A stretch of 11,406 nucleotides of DNA from Prasinococcaceae sp. CCMP 1430. Lineage: Eukaryota; Prasinodermophyta; Palmophyllophyceae; Prasinococcales; Prasinococcaceae. Position 1 is the first letter of the stretch. Each line of letters opens with the position of its first letter. The notes beneath the pieces were generated by a model that did not search any database, was not told the DNA's origin, and was given only the letters and a program-made list of their open reading frames with translations. Positions 1 through 7,200 of the stretch are shown here, piece after piece. The stretch spans positions 1 through 11,406 of the forward strand of contig RQSC01000631.1 in NCBI GenBank assembly GCA_013416795.1, in the 5' to 3' direction. The position numbers and the translations under genes are program-made.

Positions 1-116
1 GGACGGCGCCCTCATGCTGGTGGTCGCATTTTGGGTTGGTTCCGGCTCTGTTGGCGCGCCGGCGCGCGCGGCGCGCGGCGCCCCCTTCCTGGTCCCTCGA
101 GCCCCCTGTGCCTTGA

Positions 117-392
117 CCACCTCCTCTGAGCCCGTCTCCTTCGCCTCCTCCACCGCCTCCTCCGAGCGTGCCTCATCCTCTTCCTCATCCTCCGAGCCCA
201 CCGCCTTCTCCTCCGGAGAGCCCGCCTCCGAGGACTCCGGCGCCTCACTGCCCCGGCGGCATCTCCGCCGCCAGCGTCGCCGCCGCCGCCGTGGTGGCCA
301 CCCTCCTCTTTCTGGGGCTGGGCAGCAGGAGGCCGAGGGAGAGCGAGCACACCGTCGATACGACTCCCTCTACTCCTGCCCAGCGCGAGTGA
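117..392 (+). CDS. C-terminal end of a proline-rich single-pass membrane protein (5' partial)
   Basis: The frame ending at TGA 390-392 reads a Pro/Ser stalk (runs such as PPSPPPSPPESPPP), then CPGG, a 21-residue hydrophobic segment of Ala, Val and Leu (about 261-323), an SRR stop-transfer cluster and a short Ser/Thr/Glu tail ending AQRE. This is the expected end of a type I surface protein: extracellular stalk, one membrane helix, short cytosolic tail. No globular domain is visible, so the function is unknown. The frame is closed by TGA 114-116. Upstream, the next frame (from GACGGC at position 2) looks more coding, so an intron end or a one-base shift near 115-130 is likely. The gene begins before the window. 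SP-rich stalks of this kind are common in algal wall and surface proteins. Confidence 0.55.
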   Translation, partial: PPPLSPSPSPPPPPPPSVPHPLPHPPSPPPSPPESPPPRTPAPHCPGGISAASVAAAAVVATLLFLGLGSRRPRESEHTVDTTPSTPAQRE

Positions 393-661
393 CGGCCACC
401 AGCATCGGCACCACGGCCCTCGTAGATGCGGCACGAACGGCGCTCGACGCCGTACGCTGTCCTCATGCATTTTTACGTGCGAATTACAGTCGGCCCCTCG
501 CCCTCCAGCCCAGGTCAAAACGAATTCATTCCGTCAAAGCGCTCGAGCCCCCTGCACTTCCAACAACAAACGCCAACGACGTCGCTCGCGCCAAACAAAC
601 AATGTGAAACAGCACACGAACACACGCACTCAAAACGCCAAACCACCCTTCGGTACAACCC
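393..661. other. Intergenic region / 5' leader, A/C-rich
   Basis: About 270 bases lie between the stop of the proline-rich gene and the first ATG of the methyltransferase gene. Composition drops from GC-rich coding sequence to an A/C-rich strand between about 515 and 660, with runs such as CAACAACAAA, CCAAACAAACAA and ACACGAACACACGCAC. That suits an unstructured 5' leader or a promoter-proximal region. I see no convincing TATA box or poly(A) signal and no RNA gene. ATGs at 426 and 465 are in frame with the methyltransferase, but the intervening translation is low-quality and contains no domain. Confidence 0.5.
602..607 (+). promoter_or_regulatory. Minimal start-stop upstream ORF (ATGTGA)
   Basis: An ATG at 602-604 is followed directly by TGA at 605-607. 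Its context is AAACAATG, with A at -3 and -1, close to the plant-type consensus start context. It lies 60 bases before the ATG at 662, whose own context is weaker (C at -3). If both are on one mRNA, this is a one-codon uORF that could stall or recycle scanning ribosomes. Transcription start is not known. Confidence 0.3.
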
Positions 662-1252
662 ATGCTCCACGCGCGGGGCCTTCCAACGGCGGAGCGTGAG
701 CGCGAGGCCGCGCGCGAGCGCGCGCGCGCGCATGCGGGGCGGCTGCGGGGCGGCTGGTTTTGGGCCGTCGGCGTCGCCATCACCTTCGCCGTTGCCGTTG
801 CAATCGCCGTCGTCCTGGGGTAGCGCGGGCGCTGCGGCGGCCTTCGAGGCGAGTCTCGAATCTGAGTACGAGCGAGCGTGGCGCGAGCGCAGCCATGTGT
901 GGCGCACGCGCGACATCGGTGGCGGCGAGCGCTGCGAGGTCGACGCGAGCGGCGTCTTCGTGTGGGACTCGGCGCTGCTGCTCGCCCGGCACCTCACCGA
1001 GCGCGCACGCGGCGCAGTGGCCGGCCTGCGCGTGTGCGAGCTCGGTTGCGGCTCCGCACTGCCTTCATTTGCCGCGGCGCTCGCAGGCGCTGCCGAGGTC
1101 GTCGCAACCGACTGCGACGACAAGGCCGTTGCTGCCGTGCGCGGCGCGATCGCCGAGGGGACCGTGCGGCGGCCGCTCGATGCCTCGCGCCTCGCCGCAA
1201 TGCGAGCAACCGAACTTGACTGGTTTGCATGCGAGACGGACGCGGCCGTGGC
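662..1252 (+). CDS. METTL-type (Methyltransf_16-like) SAM-dependent methyltransferase, membrane-anchored N-terminus, frameshifted and 3' truncated
   Basis: Two frames make one likely gene. From ATG 662 a frame of 53 codons encodes a charged Arg/Glu/Ala helix, then GGWFW and an Ala/Val/Ile membrane segment, stopping at TAG 821-823. Just past it, the next frame encodes a methyltransferase core: VFVWDSALLLA (954-986, the strand and helix before motif I), VCELGCGSALPSF (1032-1070, the SAM-binding glycine loop), VVATDCDD (1098-1121, acidic motif) and ELDW (1212-1223, the LDW element of the METTL21/METTL23/FAM86 group). One G fewer in GGGG 817-820 joins both frames without a stop. A more conservative start is ATG 732, which gives a Ser/Pro-rich leader instead of a helix. 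The core breaks off at the N at 1253, so the C-terminal half and substrate-side residues are missing. Family members methylate protein lysines; the substrate here cannot be told. The family call is firm, the membrane anchor is inference. Confidence 0.7.
817..820 (+). other. Probable one-base frameshift in a GGGG run
   Basis: The membrane-helix frame ends at TAG right after this G run, and the methyltransferase frame begins to look coding at the same point. Removing one G gives GTC CTG GGT AGC GCG, continuous across the junction. It may be a sequencing error, a true mutation or, less likely, a programmed +1 shift at GGG-TAG. Confidence 0.45.
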
Positions 1253-1253
1253 N
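1253..1253. other. Single ambiguous base at an apparent gene-to-gene chimeric junction
   Basis: The only N in the window. To its left is an intact methyltransferase core; to its right, none of the three frames continues that fold. Instead a different frame enters the end of a cadherin-like repeat (GTVVLAVNTPP, about 1307-1339) within 60 bases. Both genes are cut in mid-domain at the same place. This fits a gap of unknown size written as one N, or a misassembly. Confidence 0.65.
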
Positions 1254-4200
1254 CCGGCTGCGCGGGGGGCGCGGCCGAGTGCCCGCGCTCGTGCGCGCCG
1301 CACGCGGGCACGGTGGTGCTCGCGGTGAACACCCCGCCCAGGGCTCCCGCCCTGACGGTCGCGCACGGCGCGGCGGACGAGCGCATCGCCGTCGACCTCG
1401 TCGGCGAAGACGCCGAGGGGGACGAGCTGGCATTCACCCTGCGCGGCCTGCCCGAGAACGGCGCGCTCACGTGGCAGAGCAGGCGCGGCGCGGTGCCGCT
1501 CCTGGAGCCGCCCTTCGTCTTCTGCGATCGCTACGAGGCCGCGGGCGGCTCGGCGCAGCCAGCGTGCGTGGAGTACGACCAGCGTCCGACGCTTTGGTAC
1601 GACCCGAACCCGGGCGCGACCGGGAGGCCTCTGGACGCGCTCGCGTTCACCGTCTCCGACTCTCCGGCGCACCCGGGCGCCGCGCTCGCCTTCAGCGGGA
1701 CGTCGGGGCTGGCCGCGGTGGAGCTGCACGTCAACGCCGCGCCCTTCCCGCTCAACTTTCACCTCGAGATGCGGGAGCGCGAGCAGCTCACGTTCGCGCT
1801 GCAGGCGCAGGACCCCGACGGCGACGCGGTGTTCGCCACCCTCACGGCGCTGCCGGAGGCGGAGGTCGGGGGCAGGATCGTGGACAACAGGGGCTCGCTC
1901 AGGCAGGTGTGCGAGTGCCCCGCGAGCGCACCCGAGGAGCTGTGCGATTGCGGCCGCCGCATTGAGGCGGTGCCCGTCCCGGTGGCGTCGCCGAGGATGC
2001 TCTTGACGTACGCCCCCGACAAGGGGCCGGAAGAGTACGGCCGGCCCTACGCAAAGTTCAAGTTCACCGTGGGCGACTTCGCCTCGGCCGGCGCGGGCAC
2101 AGGCGAGGTGCAGATCAACATCAACTCTCCGCCGACCGTCGGCGCGCCCGACCGGGTGGACGTCGCGCAGGGCGGAGAGGTGGAGATCGTGTTCAGGGGG
2201 AGCGACGTGGACGTCGAGGCACGCGCGCAGTACCCCGTGTCCGCCCTCGTGCCGTCGACGCTGCCGTACCCGCTCGCGATTCAGGGCGCGTACACGAACG
2301 AGCTCTCGGCCGTCGTCAGGGGGGTGTCGCCGAGCCTCGAGCCCAATGAGTGGGATGGGCTGAGGCTCGGCAGCAGGCACAGCTACGAGCGCCTGCGAAT
2401 AGCTCCGGGCGCCGTCGGCGCCCACGTCGAGGACATGCGGCTGCTGTACTCCCCGCCGCTGGCGCTGCGCGCGCTGGGCGTGGACTCGGTGCGCATCGCG
2501 TACGCTGTGAACGACTCGATGGTGCTCTCGCGCGACGACAGCAGCGTCACCGTGCACATCAACTGGGAGCCGGAGGGCGCCAACAGCAGCTACGTCACGA
2601 TCGACACCACCGCGCTGATCGTGCCGCTCGCGGGCACGGACCCCAACGGCGACCGCGTCGACGCCGCCATCGTCGACTTGCCCGATCGGGGCTCGCTCTA
2701 CGTATCGTACGGCGAAGACCGGGTCGGCGACGACGTCGCGAGCTACATGGCCTCCGGTGGCGTTCACATTCCCGTCCCGCCCGGCGCAGACGTCGCGGCG
2801 GTGCGCTACGTACCGCCACAGCTGGGCGCCGACGACCCCGACGAGATCACCACGAGCTTCGCGTACGCCGTCTATGACGGGCAACTCACGGGCTCCAAGC
2901 TGGGGCACGTGACCGTGCGCGTGAAGCGGCGCAACCGGCCGCCACACATCCCGCTCGATGCGCGCGACGTGAGCCTTCACACGCTCGAAGACCGCAGCTT
3001 CATCTTCGAGCTCAGCGGCATTGACCCGGACGACGGAGACGTCGTCGCCGCGCGCATCGCGTCGCTGCCGGAGCTGGGAGCGCTGCACGAGTGCGCGGTG
3101 CCACGCGGGGCTGCCGCCAGGCGCGTACTGGACCTGCTGGCGAGCAACGAGACCGTCCCCGCGTCGCTCTTCGTCGGCCAGCGCATCGGTTCGATCGGCG
3201 CCCTCGTTTCCGCTGGCCGCGCCCTCAGCGAGGACACCGTTGCCGAGCTCGATGCGCGCGGCGCTCATACCGAGTTGACCGAATCGCGCGTGCGTGTCGT
3301 CTTCGTGCCCAAGCCTGCCACGCACTCGGGGTACAATGAGGAGGGGGTGCCGTACGGGCGCTTCTCGTACGTGGTCACCGACGGCGTGGAGACGAGCACG
3401 GAGGCCGCGACCGTGAGTGTGCACGTGGACGGCAGGCCCGTGTCCCCGCCTGATGTCGTGCTGGCGACCCCCGAGGACACCGAGATACTGTACAACTGCA
3501 CTGGTGAGGACCCCGAGGGCGAGATCGTCACGCCGATCGTTTACTCCACGGCAGGCCAGTATCGCGATCACGGCGGACGGGTCGCGTTCGAGCCGCGCCT
3601 TTTCGAGGTGGCCGCAGGGGGCGCGCGCGTCCCCATCACCCCGGACATCTTGCCTCACAGGCTCACGCACGAGTCCGGCGCGGTCGTTTTCGTTCCCGCC
3701 GGGGATGCGCACTCCAGCGTCTTTTCGGAGGACGCCGCCCTCGGGGGGGCGCCGAGGCTGGGCGCATTCACGTACCGCGTCTCGGATGGCAAGCTGGTGA
3801 GCGCCACGTCGACCACGGTGTCCTTCCAGGTGATGCCGGTGAACGACCCGCCAACCGCGGTGAAGAGCTTCAGCGCCGAGACGCACGAGGGAACGCCCGT
3901 CGAGATCGCGCTGCCTGCCTCGGACATCGATGTCGCGTGCGAAGTCTTCAACGTTTCCATCCCGGAGTACAAGGACGTCGAGGTCACCAACAACGAGACC
4001 AACATTACGGCTGTCGAGACGGTGCTTGTCAACGTCGCCGAGGTGGAAACGCGCGAGTGCGCCCAGCAGCCGGCGTACGCCATACTCGTGTCGGAGCCGC
4101 GGAGTGGCACTGGTCGGTTGTCGTACGAGCAGGCGCGCGTCGTCCTCGATGCGGAGACCGCGCGCTCTGCGTGGGCGAGCGTCGGCGCAGAAGGCCTGCG

Positions 4201-7200
4201 CCCCGGGGAAATTACGATGGACGCGCTCGAGTGGAACATGGGGCACAGAGGGGGGAAGCCGACCCCCTCCGCGACGGGCGCGCTCTCCCCGGAAGACGGC
4301 GTCGCCCCTGCCCCCGCGCGCGTCACCGCCGAGGAGGCGATGGATGCGTACGAGGCCGCGCACGCACACGTGCCGCTGCGCGCACCACCATGGCTTGCGG
4401 ACGCCATTCGCGCGCTCGACAACGTCACGCTGAGCACGAGGTGGCTCTTTCCGGTGCTCAGGTTGGACTCAAAGGTCGTCTTTCACCCGCCGCCCTGTTC
4501 CGATTACTTCAGCCGCACATGCCCACTCGGCAAGGGCTTCGCAAGGTTCTCCTATGCCGCCGTCGATGGCGAGGGTGCCGTGAGCGACGCGCTGACGACG
4601 GTGACAGTCGACATCAAGCCGAAGCTGGATGCGTCGTTCTCGAGGTTTGAGCGCTTCCCTACGTTCGTCCACACCGTCAAGCAGGGCGACATCCTCTCGT
4701 TTGATGAGCCACCTGAGGAAGTCGAGGACCCGACGGGCATGACGACCAGGAGCGTGGCAGAGTGGCAGAGCCCGAAGCGCCCCGACCTGATGCTCGGACT
4801 CCTATATTCGTGGGGGCGCAACGACGACGCGCACCAGCTCGGCTTAGGCGCCGGCGCTGCGGACGCCAGCGCGAACGCCGCGCGCGCGCGCGCGGACGCC
4901 GACGCGGCCGCAGTTGATGCAGCGGCCGCGGCGAAGTCTGCGGGTGCCAAGGATGCCGCGGTGGCGGCTGCCGCCGCCGTCGCGCGCGCTGCAGCGCTCG
5001 CGGAGCGCTCGGAGCGGCTCGCGTCGTCCCTTGACGCGGCCGCGCGTGACGTGCCAGCATTGTCGCTCGCCGCCGAGGCCGCCGGCATCGACTTTGAGAG
5101 CGTCGCCGCTGCCGACGGCCACGCGTTCGGCATAGACACGCGCGGGCGGCTGTACAGCTGGGGTCTCGACAAGAACGGGCGCCTTGGGCAACCGCCGCCG
5201 CCGATGCAAGTGCTGCACTCGGAGTTCGGCGCGACCTCGCTCCACCCGAGCGCTCACCCTCCGACGCAGCGGCCCGGCGCGACATATGCATCGAGCTATG
5301 CCCCCGCCGGCGGCCGGGCCGAGGCCGGCGTGTACGACTCGTATGGGGGACCCGCAGACACTGACCGTCGCGCTGACGACAGCGGCTCTTCCTCCTCGGG
5401 ACCTCGCAGGTCTTGCGACGTGCGTGGCTGCGTGTACTTCGCCCCGACGCTCGTCTCCGCTCTCCGTGGCGTGCGCGTGACGCGCGTGTATGCGTGCACC
5501 ACACACGCGATGGCCCTTTCGGACACCGGCGAGGTGTATCAGTGGGGGGACAACACGCACGGGCAGCTCGGGCGCGGCGAGCACGGCGAGGGCAGCGCCG
5601 CTGCGAACGACGAGGATTCGTTGCTGCTCGGAGGCCCGCGCGAGCGGGCGTACGCCCTCGCAGCTGAGCGTCGCGAGACCACTGACCCTCACGACGCGGA
5701 GGGCAACACGAGCCCCGTCGATGCAGGCGCACCGCCCGCGTGGCTGCCGGTGCGCGTGGCGGCGCTCGAAGGCAAGCGAGTCGTCGAGGGCGGCGTTGGC
5801 GCAGCGCACAGCGCCGCTCTTACGAGCGACGGCGTGCTCTACACCTGGGGCAGCAATGCCGAAGGGCAGCTTGGGTTGCTCGACTGCGCGGAGTATTACT
5901 CCACCGGCGACGGCACGTGCCAGACGCACGCGGCCACGCGCCCTCGCAGCGCCCACACCCCCCAGCTGGTCGACGCCTTCCGGGTCTTTGACGCGAACGG
6001 TCGCACGCGCGGCCAAGCGCTCGCGCGCGGCTACGTTACGCGCGCGTTGCGTGTGAGGTCCATCGGTGTGGGCTGGCACTACACGCTCGCGATCGGCACT
6101 GACGGGCAGGTGTACTCGTGGGGCTACGGAGAGACCGGTCAGCTCGGCCACGCGCGCCGGCAGCACCACCAGTCGCCAGATTCCCACACAGTCGGTGTGC
6201 CCACGCCCATCGCTGTCTTGGAGGATGAACGCATCCATTCGGTCCACGGCGGGCGATTTCACTCTGGCGCCTTGGCGGAGGATGGGCGTGTCTTCATGTG
6301 GGGGTCGAACGTGTTTGGCCAGCTTGGCGTGGGCGACACCGCCGCGCGATTCGAGCCGACCGTGGTCGGCAGCCTCGTCGGCCAGCACGGCGTGCATGTG
6401 AACCTCACGACGATTAGCCTTGGCACATATCACACAGTTGCGCTCGCTGACAAGGGGTACGTCCTTGCATGGGGGAGCAACGCGATGGGGCAGACCGGGA
6501 CTTCCGCACTCTTCGAGTACAGGAGGACCGGGGTCGACACGGAGAGCGGTAATGTCGCTGCCTACATCGAACGCTCGGACATGCCGCTGCACCATGCGTG
6601 GGACAACGGCATGGGGTCGTTCGGCGTGCTGCCAGAGTCGCTCGCTATCCACGAGGACACGCTAATGGGCGTCAATTCGACCGTGACGGGCCTGCGGCTT
6701 GTCCGCGGCAGCGAGCCCACGCGGCCGGAGTTCGCGCGCGTGGGCGCTGGCTTCGCCTCGTGGCCCACGCCACGTGTCGTCGTCGGGCTGATGCAGGCGC
6801 GCTCGCTGAGCGCTGGGGGGCTCTTCACGCTCGCCGTGCGCTCGGCTTGCCCGCGCGGGACGGTGCTCAATGCCACGAGCGGCGGCTGCAAGCGCTGCCC
6901 CTACGGGCACGTGGCGAATGGGCTCAATGCGCTCGGCTGTCGCGTGTGCCCCGCGGGGACCTTCCGCGCGACCGACGGGGCGAACGCGTGCGTGCCGTGC
7001 GCGCCGGGCACGTATTCGCCAAAGCCGGGCGCGAGTGGTTGCCTCGCGTGCAAGGCAGGCACCTTCAATAGTTTCAGTGGCAGCTCGTCGCAGGAGCAGT
7101 GCATGCGTTGCCCGGCGGGCTCCTTTGCTTCGGAGGAGTCGGCCGCAGAGTGTGAACTCTGCCCCGCTGGGTCGTATCAGCCCCACGCCGGCGAACGCTC

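Noticed and set aside
1229-1252. ATG 1229 as the start of the giant protein
   Set aside because: It lies in methyltransferase sequence (ACA.. Phe-Ala-Cys-Glu frame) left of the N, gives no signal peptide, and leads at once into the end of a repeat.
515-4369. A 1,284-codon open frame on the minus strand
   Set aside because: It is antisense to the methyltransferase and the cadherin-like repeats and crosses the N. Its translation is Arg/His/Val-rich without any domain. High G/C at third codon positions leaves the antisense frame free of stops.
1334-4621. Bacterial origin of the locus, suggested by tandem cadherin-like repeats also common in bacterial adhesins
   Set aside because: The same frame continues into RCC1 and GCC2/GCC3 modules, the neighbour is an LNR protein, there are no Shine-Dalgarno-type operon features, and base composition is uniform across the frame.
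4844-6652. A 602-codon open frame on the minus strand
   Set aside because: It is the antisense shadow of the RCC1 region, where clear blade motifs are on the plus strand. No domain can be seen in it.
4799-6845. A nuclear Ran guanine-exchange factor (RCC1 proper)
   Set aside because: The propeller is embedded between ectodomain repeats in one frame, with long insertions and no nuclear-type N-terminus. Only the fold is shared.
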